Below, one piece after another: positions 8,104-15,590 of a DNA stretch of 64,000 nt. Positions within the stretch are counted from its first letter, which is position 1; every line of letters begins with the position of its first letter. The notes under the pieces are model-generated. The model searched no databases and was not told the origin of the DNA. It was given only the letters and a program-made list of their open reading frames with translations. The stretch is from Geodermatophilus saharensis (GTDB lineage: Bacteria; Actinomycetota; Actinomycetes; Mycobacteriales; Geodermatophilaceae): contig NZ_FZOH01000003.1 of NCBI RefSeq assembly GCF_900188205.1, forward strand, positions 22,539 to 86,538, written 5' to 3'. Made by a program: the position numbers and the translations under genes.

Positions 8104-9075
8104 TCACGCCGCGGCAGCGGGCGGCGGGCCGGCGCGGTCGAGCCAGCCGACGACGAGGGCGTGCGGCAGCGTGAGGGCCGCCAGCAGCGGCAGGTCGGTG
8201 GCCAGGAACCCGTGCCACCCTCCCGCGGCCGACCACAGGGCGGCCAGGACGGCGAGGGCGGCGAGGGTCGGCAGTGAGGAGGCGGCGGCGAACCGGCGCA
8301 GCGGCCGGCCCAGCCGCCCGGCCGCCAGGTCACCGGCGCCGGCCGGGTCGTCGGCGAGCACGCGCGCGAGGTGCCGGACGGAGTGCCAGCAGCCGAACCA
8401 CACGCCGAAGGCGGCGAACGGCGGGGCCACTCCCACCAGGACCAGCAGGACGGCGACCTCGGCGGCCTCGAGCCACCGGCCGGCCAGCAGTCGCTCCACG
8501 GCGAGCGCGCCGCCGGCCGGGAGGACGACGGCGAGCACCACGGCCACGACCGCCGGCGGGACGGCGCCCCCGCTCCCCGGCACGACGGCGGCCAGCACCG
8601 GCGCCGCCTCGCCGGCGCCGCGGGCCAGGGGGACCAGCAGCACCAGACCGCCGAGCACCAGCGACGCCACCGCCTGCCGCCGCACCGGCCGGCCGGCGCG
8701 CAGGTCGGCGAAGGCGGTCTCGCCGGTGCCGAAGTGCCAGACGGACAGGGCGACGAACGCGAGCAGCGCGGGAGCGGGCGCGGCGCGGAAGAGCAGCCAG
8801 GCGAGCGTGGCGACGGCGGCGTAGCCGAGGGCGAACAGCGCCGTCCGGGGCGGCCGCCAGCCCAGCCGGTGGGCCGGGACGAGGTGGTCGGCGGCGCCGT
8901 GGGGGAGACCGAGCAGCAGTCCGGCGACCAGGGGCACCCACGCGAGGTCCCCCCAGCCCACCGCCACCTCGACGGCGACGACGGCGAGCGCCGCGCCGAG
9001 CGAGACGGCCGTGGCCGCCCGGGCCGGCGCGGCGAACGGCGTCGCCGCCGCCGGCCGGACCGGGGACGGCAGCAC
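8104..9075 (-). CDS. blh: Brp/Blh-family beta-carotene 15,15'-dioxygenase (retinal formation)
   Basis: The roughly 323-residue protein is very hydrophobic and carries the conserved histidines of the family: GLLLGLPHGAADHLVP, LSVWHFGTGE, WFGCWHSVRHLARV and LTLPHALVVGWLDR. Known Brp/Blh enzymes cleave beta-carotene into two retinals at the membrane. It directly follows the rhodopsin gene (start 4 nt after that stop), so chromophore and opsin are made together. The GTG at 9075 is my choice. A longer frame to 9219 would overlap the opsin tail and begin in the tandem repeat; it looks spurious. No carotenoid synthesis genes are in the window. Confidence 0.88.
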   Translation of the reverse strand: MLPSPVRPAAATPFAAPARAATAVSLGAALAVVAVEVAVGWGDLAWVPLVAGLLLGLPHGAADHLVPAHRLGWRPPRTALFALGYAAVATLAWLLFRAAPAPALLAFVALSVWHFGTGETAFADLRAGRPVRRQAVASLVLGGLVLLVPLARGAGEAAPVLAAVVPGSGGAVPPAVVAVVLAVVLPAGGALAVERLLAGRWLEAAEVAVLLVLVGVAPPFAAFGVWFGCWHSVRHLARVLADDPAGAGDLAAGRLGRPLRRFAAASSLPTLAALAVLAALWSAAGGWHGFLATDLPLLAALTLPHALVVGWLDRAGPPPAAAA

Positions 9076-9079
9076 GGCC

Positions 9080-10123
9080 TCAGCGCCGGTCGGTCGCCGT
9101 GCGCGTGGCCCCGCCGCGGCCGTCCCGACCGTCGGGACCGTGCCGGTCGTGCTCGTGCCGGTCGTGCTCGTGCCGGTCGTGCTCGTGCCGGTCGCGCTCG
9201 ACCCAGGTCCGCCCGTCACCGTGCCCGCCCCGCAGGTCGGCGGCCGCCGAGAGGGAGACGCGGCCGAGTTCGGGCAGCACGCCGTCGCTCTCGTGCACGT
9301 TGCTGATCCACACCGGCTCCGGGTGGGTGTCCTCGCCGGCGCGCACGTCCTCGGCGGTGCGCAGCAGCGCCACCTTGTGGACCAGCAGGCCGAAGCCGAC
9401 CTTGGCGACGACGTCGGCGGCGGAGTAGGCGACCTGCGTGGTGGCCCACCAGGCCGGGGTGACGTCGGCGAACACCGGGATCGCGTACACGAGCGGGTAC
9501 ACGCCGAAGCTCGCCAGCAGCACGATCGTCGCGTTGCGCAGGCTCACCGCGGCCGGCCGGCTCATGTGCGGCAACGACGCGCGCACCGCCCCGGCGAGCG
9601 CGACGTACAGGTAGGCGAAGAAGGCCGTGCTGATGAGGCCCCACACGACGAGCGCGGTGCGGTCGCGCCCGTCGGCGACGAGCTGGGCGCCGACGTAGCC
9701 GGTGAGGATCATCAGGAACGCCGCGGTCGTCGTCGTGAGGCGCAGGTGCCGGGCCCGCGCCCCGGTCAGCGAGCAGACCGCGAGCAGCTCGACGGTGAGC
9801 AGCGGCACGGTGACCGCCCAGTCGGGATAGCGCGTGGACCCGGTGAAGCGGGCCTCGGCGTTCGGCACGTACACGCCGTCGGTGAGCGTGAAGCCGGAGT
9901 CCCACTTCAGGAACAGGACCAGGTAGCTGATCGTCGCGATCGCCGCCAGGCACAGCCCGGCGTGCATGGCCGGCCGGTAGCGGCGGCCGACCTCCTGCCG
10001 GCTCGCCCAGGTGTAGAGGAAGTAGGCGAACAGCGAGAAGCCCCCCGCCATGAGCGCGAAGTGCACCAGGTCGTACAGACCCAGGGACATCGTCTGCAGC
10101 TCGGGGGGCGGGGTGTCGACCAC
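9080..10123 (-). CDS. microbial rhodopsin, proteorhodopsin/xanthorhodopsin-type outward proton pump
   Basis: Seven helices span roughly residues 17-39, 55-74, 98-120, 127-150, 156-178, 196-218 and 225-252. Helix C reads RYPDWAVTVPLLTVE: Asp101, Thr105 and Glu112 match the DTE proton-pump motif, and Leu109 matches the green-tuning position. The retinal lysine is Lys241 in ADVVAKVGFG. Helix E has VVWGLIST: Gly162 aligns with bacteriorhodopsin Trp138, the position where xanthorhodopsin has the glycine window for a carotenoid antenna. The histidine partnering the acceptor in proteorhodopsin helix B is not evident. A tail of about 95 residues ends in HEHDR repeats. GGAGG at 10134-10138 supports GTG 10123 or, with short spacing, GTG 10129. 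Co-oriented with blh. Confidence 0.93.
   Translation of the reverse strand: MVDTPPPELQTMSLGLYDLVHFALMAGGFSLFAYFLYTWASRQEVGRRYRPAMHAGLCLAAIATISYLVLFLKWDSGFTLTDGVYVPNAEARFTGSTRYPDWAVTVPLLTVELLAVCSLTGARARHLRLTTTTAAFLMILTGYVGAQLVADGRDRTALVVWGLISTAFFAYLYVALAGAVRASLPHMSRPAAVSLRNATIVLLASFGVYPLVYAIPVFADVTPAWWATTQVAYSAADVVAKVGFGLLVHKVALLRTAEDVRAGEDTHPEPVWISNVHESDGVLPELGRVSLSAAADLRGGHGDGRTWVERDRHEHDRHEHDRHEHDRHGPDGRDGRGGATRTATDRR
9141..9200. repeat. four tandem 15-bp repeats in the rhodopsin tail
   Basis: TGCCGGTCGTGCTCG is repeated at 9141, 9156, 9171 and 9186; the fourth copy has one change. Because 15 is a multiple of three the opsin frame is kept, giving HEHDR units around residues 308-328. Copy-number change by slippage would lengthen or shorten the tail without breaking the gene. 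Confidence 0.9.
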
Positions 10124-10182
10124 GTCCACGGGACCTCCGGGGGCAGGGAGAGGGGCAGCGGGCCTCCGCTCGACCCCGCTCG

Positions 10183-10226
10183 GCCCTACCCGATCCGGCC
10201 TCGCACAATCGTTTGCCGTCTGGCAA
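10183..10226. promoter_or_regulatory. divergent promoter/operator region between rhodopsin and MarR-molybdoenzyme operon
   Basis: On the minus strand TAGGGC (10183-10188) is a likely -10 for the opsin gene, giving a leader of roughly 50 nt before GGAGG. An inverted repeat TTGCC-GTCT-GGCAA lies at 10213-10226, a plausible operator for the divergent MarR protein. The DNA around 10200-10226 is locally less GC-rich. Both assignments are inferred from position only. Confidence 0.4.
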
Positions 10227-10289
10227 GCACCGCGCCACACTCGGCGCCGGACGTCTCCCGGCGTCCGCCACCGGTGCGGGGAGGGGCCC

Positions 10290-10757
10290 GTGGACCGCGA
10301 CACCGACGAGCGGGTGCTGCTGGCTGCCGTCCGCACGGCGATGGGCGTCTCGGTGCGCGCCGCCGACCTCGTCGGCACGTCGCCGGTGCAGCTGCGCGCC
10401 CTGACGGTCCTGAGCGAGCGGCCCGGCCTGAGCGTCGGGCAGCTCGCGGAGGGCATGCGGGTCGCCGTCTCGACGGCGAGCCGGCTGGCCGACCGGCTCG
10501 CCGTGGCCGGGCTGGCCGACCGCCGGCCCTCGGCGGCGGACGGTCGCAGCGTCACCCTCCGGCTCACCGCCGACGGCGAGCAGCTCCTCGACCGGTACGA
10601 CGACCTGCGGCTGGCCGACCTCACGGCCTGCCTGGACCGGCTGCCGCCGGACCGGCGGCACCGGGTGCTCGCCGGGCTGCGGGCACTGACCTCCCCGGCG
10701 GAGCCCCCCGCGGGTACCGGCCGGGTCGGCGCACGACGACGGGAGGACCAGCCGTGA
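10290..10757 (+). CDS. MarR-family transcriptional regulator
   Basis: The 155-residue winged-helix protein has SPVQLRALTVLSERPGLSVGQLAEGM, a recognition segment VAVSTASRLADRLAVAGLADR, and the wing SAADGRSVTLRLTADG. It starts at GTG 10290 with GGGAGG 6 nt upstream. Its stop overlaps the GTG of the molybdenum oxidoreductase (GTGA), so it is the first gene of that operon. It is also divergent from the rhodopsin gene, and might control both through the inverted repeat at 10213-10226. The signal is unknown. Confidence 0.82.
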   Translation: MDRDTDERVLLAAVRTAMGVSVRAADLVGTSPVQLRALTVLSERPGLSVGQLAEGMRVAVSTASRLADRLAVAGLADRRPSAADGRSVTLRLTADGEQLLDRYDDLRLADLTACLDRLPPDRRHRVLAGLRALTSPAEPPAGTGRVGARRREDQP

Positions 10758-13189
10758 CGCGCATCGACCGGATCGCCGATCCGTGGGGGACGCGCACGCC
10801 GTACGGGCCGGGGGAGACCTGGCCGGTGCGGGTCGACCGGTACCTCGCCGACGGCCTGACCGACGGCGACGTCGACCGCTGGGTGCCCTCGGCGTCGATC
10901 CTGCACAGCAACGGCGACGGGCTGGACATCGCGGTCAAGGACGGCCGCATCGTCGGCGTCCGCGGCCGCGCGGAGGACCGGGTCAACCACGGCCGGCTCG
11001 ACCCCAAGGACCTCTACGGCTGGCAGGCCAACCACTCCCCTGACCGGCTCACCCGGCCGCTCGTCCGGCGCGACGGCGAGCTGGTGGAGACCGACTGGGA
11101 CACCGCGATGGACGCCGTCGCCGGCCGCTGCCGGGAGCTGCTCGACGAGCAGGGCCCCAGCGCGGTCGGCTTCTACACCTCCGGCCAGCTCTTCCTCGAG
11201 GAGTACTACACGCTCGGGCTGATCGCCCACGGCGGCATCGGCACCAACCACGTCGACGGCAACACCCGGCTGTGCACCGCCACCGCCGCGGCCGCGCTGA
11301 AGGAGACCTTCGGCTGCGACGGCCAGCCGGGCAGCTACACCGACGTCGACTCCGCCGACGTCATCGCGCTGTTCGGGCACAACGTCGCCGAGACGCAGAC
11401 GGTGCTGTGGATGCGGATCCTCGACCGGCTGACCGGGCCGAACCCGCCGGCCGTCGTCTGCGTCGACCCGCGCGAGACGCCGGTGGCCCGGGCCGCGACG
11501 GTGCACCTGGCCCCGCGGCCGGGCACCAACGTGGTGCTGATGAACGCGCTGCTGCACGAGGTCGTCGGCAACGGCTGGATCGACCGGGAGTACGTCGAGG
11601 CCCACACCGTCGGCTTCGAGGAGCTCGAGAAGCGGCTGCGGGACTACCCGCCCGAGGTGGCCGAGCAGGTGTGCGACGTCCCGGCCGCGCAGGTCCGCGA
11701 GGCCGCCCGGGTCCTGGGCACCGCGCAGCGGCTGCTGTCGACCGTGCTGCAGGGCTTCTACCAGTCCCACCAGGCCACCGCCGCCGCCGTCCAGGTCAAC
11801 AACCTCAACGTCGTCCGCGGCATGCTCGGCAAGCCCGGCTGCGGGATCCTGCAGATGAACGGCCAGCCCACCGCCGAGAACACCCGCGAGGCCGGCGCCG
11901 ACGGCGACCTCGCCGGCTTCCGCAACTGGTCCGACGACGCGCAGGTCGCCGACCTGGCCCGGGTGTGGAACCTCGACCCGATGGACATCCCGCACTACTC
12001 GCCGCCCACGCACGCGATGCAGATGTTCCGGCACGCCGAGGAGGGGTCGCTGCGCTGGCTGTACGTCACCGCCACCAACCCCGCGGTGTCACTGCCCGAG
12101 GCGGGCCGCATCCGGTCGATCCTCGCGCAGGAGCGGCTCTTCCTCGTCGTCCAGGACCTCTTCCTGACCGAGACCGCGCAGCTGGCCGACGTCGTGCTGC
12201 CCGCCGCCACGTGGGGGGAGAAGACCGGCACCTTCACCAACGTCGACCGCACGGTGCACCTGTCGGAGAAGGCGGTCGACCCGCCCGGCGAGGCCCGCGC
12301 CGACCTCGACATCCTCGTCGACCTCGCCCGCCGGCTCGACCTCCGGGACAAGGACGGCGCCCCGCTGGTGAAGTGGAGCGACCCCGAGGGCGCCTTCGAG
12401 GGCTGGAAGGAGTGCTCGCGCGGCCGGCCCTGCGACTACAGCGGGCTGTCCTACGCCCGGCTGCGCGAGCACAACGGCATCCAGTGGCCGGTCACCGACG
12501 ACGCGCCCGACGGCACCGAGCGGCTCTACGTCGACGGCCGGTTCCACGCCGCCCCCGACTACTGCGAGAGCTACGGCCGCGACCTGGTCACCGGTGCCCC
12601 GCTCGACGACGTCGAGTACAAGGCGCTCAACCCCGACGGGAAGGCGGTGCTCAAGGCCGCCGAGTACCTGCCGCCGCACGAGCTGCCCACCCAGGAGTAC
12701 CCGTTCCAGCTGATCACCGGCCGGACGCTCTACCAGTTCCACACCCGCACCAAGACCGCCCGGGCGCCACAGCTGCAGGCGGCCGCGCCCGACGTGTGGG
12801 TGGAGATGTCGGTCTCCGACGCCGCCGACCGCGGCCTCGGCGAGGGCGACCTGCTGGAGGTGTGCACCGCGCGCGGCCGGGTCGAGGCGCGGCTGCGGGT
12901 CAGCGGCATCCGGCCCGGGGTGCTGTTCCTGCCCTTCCACTACGGCTGGTGGGACTCCCCGGACGGGCAGCGGGCGGCCAACGAGCTCACCCCGACCGAC
13001 TGGGACCCGGTGTCCAAGCAGCCGATCTTCAAGACGGCGGCCGCGGCGGTGACCCTGCTGGCGGCCTCCGGCGGCACGCCGTCCCCCGCGCCGACGACGA
13101 CCGGTTCCCGCCCCGTGGCCGCGGACGTGCCGCCCACCCGCGGCGGCGAGGCGGCGCTGGCCGAGGAGACCGTCGGGGGTGCGCGGTGA
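10754..13189 (+). CDS. bis-MGD molybdenum oxidoreductase (nitrate reductase-like) lacking all [4Fe-4S] cysteines
   Basis: The 811-residue protein follows the NasA/NarB/formate dehydrogenase layout: N-terminal domain, molybdopterin domains (residues about 100-620) and a C-terminal dinucleotide-binding domain (about 660-770, containing YPFQLITGRTLYQFHTRTKT). NTRLCTATAA supplies Cys174, the expected Mo ligand. The N-terminal cluster site normally reads C-x2-C-x3-C-x27-C; here the same spacing is S48-x2-H51-x3-D55-x27-D83, so none of the four cysteines remains while flanking residues (DIAVKDGRIVGVRG, then GRL) are well conserved. No Tat signal is seen, so it is cytoplasmic. The last 40 residues are low-complexity. 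Start and stop overlap neighbours as GTGA, forming an operon with MarR and the next gene. Substrate and electron donor are unknown. Confidence 0.88.
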   Translation: MTRIDRIADPWGTRTPYGPGETWPVRVDRYLADGLTDGDVDRWVPSASILHSNGDGLDIAVKDGRIVGVRGRAEDRVNHGRLDPKDLYGWQANHSPDRLTRPLVRRDGELVETDWDTAMDAVAGRCRELLDEQGPSAVGFYTSGQLFLEEYYTLGLIAHGGIGTNHVDGNTRLCTATAAAALKETFGCDGQPGSYTDVDSADVIALFGHNVAETQTVLWMRILDRLTGPNPPAVVCVDPRETPVARAATVHLAPRPGTNVVLMNALLHEVVGNGWIDREYVEAHTVGFEELEKRLRDYPPEVAEQVCDVPAAQVREAARVLGTAQRLLSTVLQGFYQSHQATAAAVQVNNLNVVRGMLGKPGCGILQMNGQPTAENTREAGADGDLAGFRNWSDDAQVADLARVWNLDPMDIPHYSPPTHAMQMFRHAEEGSLRWLYVTATNPAVSLPEAGRIRSILAQERLFLVVQDLFLTETAQLADVVLPAATWGEKTGTFTNVDRTVHLSEKAVDPPGEARADLDILVDLARRLDLRDKDGAPLVKWSDPEGAFEGWKECSRGRPCDYSGLSYARLREHNGIQWPVTDDAPDGTERLYVDGRFHAAPDYCESYGRDLVTGAPLDDVEYKALNPDGKAVLKAAEYLPPHELPTQEYPFQLITGRTLYQFHTRTKTARAPQLQAAAPDVWVEMSVSDAADRGLGEGDLLEVCTARGRVEARLRVSGIRPGVLFLPFHYGWWDSPDGQRAANELTPTDWDPVSKQPIFKTAAAAVTLLAASGGTPSPAPTTTGSRPVAADVPPTRGGEAALAEETVGGAR

Positions 13190-13668
13190 AGCTGGGACTG
13201 GCCATCGAGGAGCTGCACCGGTCGGAGTCGCACCTGGCGCGCAGCCTGCTGGCGGTGTCCGACCGGCACGCGGCGGACCACGAGATCTTCCACGTCGCTC
13301 GGGACCTCGCCGGCTGGTCGCGGCGCCACGTCGCCGAGCTGGCGCGCACCGGCCGCGACTTCGGCGTCGAGCTGGACCCGGAGCCGCCGGAGGACCCCGG
13401 CGTCCTGGAGCGCGTCCGGCAGGCGACGTCGGACCGGCTCGGCCGGCGGCCCGAGCCCGGGCTGCTGCTGCTCGCCGACCTGCGCCACGTGCACCGGCAG
13501 GCGGCCGGCGTCTCGCTGGACTGGGAGCTGCTGGCCCAGGCCGCCCAGGGGGCGCGCAAGCGGGAGCTGCTGGAGCTGGCGCAGCGCTGCCACCCGGACA
13601 CGCTGCGGCAGATGCGGTGGGCCAACGCCCAGCTCAAGGAGTCCGCGACCCAGGTCCTCACGAGCTGA
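13186..13668 (+). CDS. small all-helical protein co-transcribed with the molybdenum oxidoreductase
   Basis: The 160-residue protein is predicted to be nearly all helix, possibly a four-helix bundle. The N-terminal helices read AIEELHRSESHLARSLL and then DHEIFHVARDLAGWSRRHV; the second contains an E33-x-x-H36 pair like that of ferritin-like diiron proteins, with Glu9/Glu14 available in helix one. A matching second E-x-x-H is not evident, so metal binding is only a possibility. There is no signal peptide. The start overlaps the upstream stop (GTGA), which ties it tightly to the molybdoenzyme; a subunit, chaperone or electron-transfer partner is plausible. I do not recognise the family. Confidence 0.75.
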   Translation: MKLGLAIEELHRSESHLARSLLAVSDRHAADHEIFHVARDLAGWSRRHVAELARTGRDFGVELDPEPPEDPGVLERVRQATSDRLGRRPEPGLLLLADLRHVHRQAAGVSLDWELLAQAAQGARKRELLELAQRCHPDTLRQMRWANAQLKESATQVLTS

Positions 13669-13674
13669 CCGTCC

Positions 13675-14565
13675 TCACCAGCTGACGGCGGGGTCCCCGG
13701 GCAGCCGGTGGCCGTGGTCGTCGGCGTAGGCGGCCACCCGCGCCCGCACGTCCCCGCCGCGGTGGAGGAACTGCCGGTCGAGCACGCCGGTGAGGTCCTC
13801 GAGCGCGACGCCGAGGAACGTGGCGGCCGTGCGGACCTGCGCGTCGGGGGAGCGGCCGCCGGCCCCGGCGAGCTCGAGGGCGACGGGCAGCTGCAGCGGC
13901 AGCGCCGTCTCCGGGTCGACGTCGCGGAAGTAGTGGGTCTCGGCGTGCTGGGTGAGGTCGACGCGCACCTGGACCAGGTCGACGGCGATCTCCCGGAGCA
14001 GACCCGCGCCGACGGCCGCCGCCGGGAGGGCGGCCCGCCGCAGCAGGGCCAGCCGCAGCGCCAGCGCGCGGCGGCGGCTCAGCGCCGGGTAGACCTGCAG
14101 CACCCAGGTGACCGCCGCGGTGAGGAGCACGAAGCCGACGACCGCCTCCACCGGCACGGCCAGCCGCAGCCACGGGCTCTCCGGGACGATGTCGCCGAAG
14201 CCGAGCGTGGCGAGGGTGACCAGGGACAGGTAGACGGCGTCGAGGGCGCCGCTGCGGCCGGGCGCCAGCCCGCTGCCGTAGACGAAGGCGTCGGGCAGGT
14301 GCGGCCAGTAGACGAGGGTGAAGCCGAGCACCAGCAGCAGGACCCAGGACAGCGCGACGACGACCATCGCCAGCGGCCCGCCGAGGAAGCCGGTGCCCGA
14401 GCGGCGGCGGGACTCCCGGCCGGCCCGCCACAGCACCGTCATCAGCCGCCGGCTGAGCCCGCGCCGCCCGCTCGGGTGCCACAGCGTGTGCACGACGTCG
14501 CGCAGCACCAGCAGCACGAGCACCGCGCCCAGCACCGTCGATCCCCAGCCGGCCGCCGTCGCCAC
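13675..14565 (-). CDS. two-helix potassium channel family protein
   Basis: The 296-residue protein has an N-terminal membrane helix (residues about 7-25), two further segments (about 65-90 and 135-160) and between them a pore loop LVTLATLGFGDIVPE, where TLGFGD matches the K+ channel selectivity filter (T-x-G-F/Y-G-D). The C-terminal 130 residues are soluble and lack a recognisable RCK/TrkA nucleotide domain. It should form a tetrameric K+ pore in the plasma membrane. The GTG at 14565 has no clear ribosome site. It converges with the helical-protein gene, 6 nt apart. Confidence 0.8.
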   Translation of the reverse strand: MATAAGWGSTVLGAVLVLLVLRDVVHTLWHPSGRRGLSRRLMTVLWRAGRESRRRSGTGFLGGPLAMVVVALSWVLLLVLGFTLVYWPHLPDAFVYGSGLAPGRSGALDAVYLSLVTLATLGFGDIVPESPWLRLAVPVEAVVGFVLLTAAVTWVLQVYPALSRRRALALRLALLRRAALPAAAVGAGLLREIAVDLVQVRVDLTQHAETHYFRDVDPETALPLQLPVALELAGAGGRSPDAQVRTAATFLGVALEDLTGVLDRQFLHRGGDVRARVAAYADDHGHRLPGDPAVSW

Positions 14566-14639
14566 GCCGCGAGCGTGCCAGCCGCCGGCCCCGCGGCGGG
14601 CGCGGTTGGCCGCGGGCGGCGGGGGGCAGGACCGGCCGC

Positions 14640-15590
14640 GTGACGATCCGCATCGGAGTGGTGGGGGCCGGTTTCATCGCCGGCCGGCACGTCGAGTCGC
14701 TGACCGGCCTCGACGGCGTCGCCGTCCCCGGGGTCGCCGACCCGCAGGCCGACCGCGCGCAGCGGCTGGCGGAGCGGGCCGGCGGGCGGGCGTACGGGGC
14801 GTGGGAGGACCTGCTCGACGGCGAGGAGCTCGACGCGCTCTACGTCTGCGTCCCGCCCGGCCAGCACGGCGCCGTGGAGGACGCCGCGATCGACGCCGGC
14901 CTGCCGCTGTTCGTGGAGAAGCCGCTGGGCACCGATCTCGCCACCGCCGAGCGGCTGGCGGAGCGGATCGCCGCGGCCGGACTGCTGACCGCCGTCGGCT
15001 ACCACTGGCGCTACCTCGACACCCTCGAGCAGGCCCGCGGGCTGCTCGCCGGCCGGCCGCCGCGGCTGCTGCTGGGCACGTGGCTCGACGCGGCGCCCAC
15101 CGCGCCGTGGTGGGCGCGGCAGGACCAGTCCGGCGGGCAGACCGTCGAGCAGGCCACCCACCTGCTCGACGTCGCCCGGGTGCTGGCCGGCGAGGTGGAG
15201 TCCGGCTGGGCCGCCGGCGGCCGCTCCCCGGACGGCCCCGGCGACGTCCACGACGCGTGCACCGCGTCGCTGCGCTTCGCCGGCGGCGCGCTCGCCTCGT
15301 TCTCCACCACCTGCCTGGCCCCGCGCGGCTACCGCATCGGCCTGCAGGTGGTCGCCCCCGGGCTCGGACTGGAGCTCACCGAGCACGAGCTGCGGATCGC
15401 CGACGCCGACGGCGAGCGCACCGTCGAGCGGGCCGCCGACCCGATCGAGGCCGAGGACGCGGCGTTCGTGGCCGCCGTCCGCGGCGAGGGCGACGACGTC
15501 CGCACGCCCTACGCCGAGGCGCTGCGGACCCACCGGCTCGCCGTGGCCGTGGCGCAGGCGGCGGCCGGCGGGGGGACGGTGCGGCTGTGA
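14640..15590 (+). CDS. Gfo/Idh/MocA-family NAD(P)-dependent oxidoreductase
   Basis: The 316-residue protein begins IRIGVVGAGFIAGRHVESL, a Rossmann GxGxxG motif, followed by DALYVCVPPGQH and VEKPLGTDL, the EKP motif of the family with the usual lysine. GYHWRYLD and GGQTVEQATHLLDVARVL are the catalytic-domain signatures. Family members oxidise or reduce sugars, inositols or related polyols; the substrate here is not identifiable. It shares a GTGA overlap with the next gene, a zinc-type dehydrogenase, so the two act together. Confidence 0.85.
   Translation: MTIRIGVVGAGFIAGRHVESLTGLDGVAVPGVADPQADRAQRLAERAGGRAYGAWEDLLDGEELDALYVCVPPGQHGAVEDAAIDAGLPLFVEKPLGTDLATAERLAERIAAAGLLTAVGYHWRYLDTLEQARGLLAGRPPRLLLGTWLDAAPTAPWWARQDQSGGQTVEQATHLLDVARVLAGEVESGWAAGGRSPDGPGDVHDACTASLRFAGGALASFSTTCLAPRGYRIGLQVVAPGLGLELTEHELRIADADGERTVERAADPIEAEDAAFVAAVRGEGDDVRTPYAEALRTHRLAVAVAQAAAGGGTVRL

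Noticed and set aside
9141-9200. Possible CRISPR array
   Set aside because: The 15-bp units are contiguous with no spacers and lie in the coding sequence of the rhodopsin tail.
8104-9219. Blh starting at 9219 with a Thr/Gly/Ser-repeat N terminus
   Set aside because: That extension overlaps the rhodopsin coding sequence and consists of the tandem repeat read in another frame; the conserved protein starts near 9075.
9216-10661. 481-codon minus-strand frame across the rhodopsin and MarR genes
   Set aside because: Low-complexity Arg/Pro/Ala product out of frame with the unambiguous rhodopsin helices.
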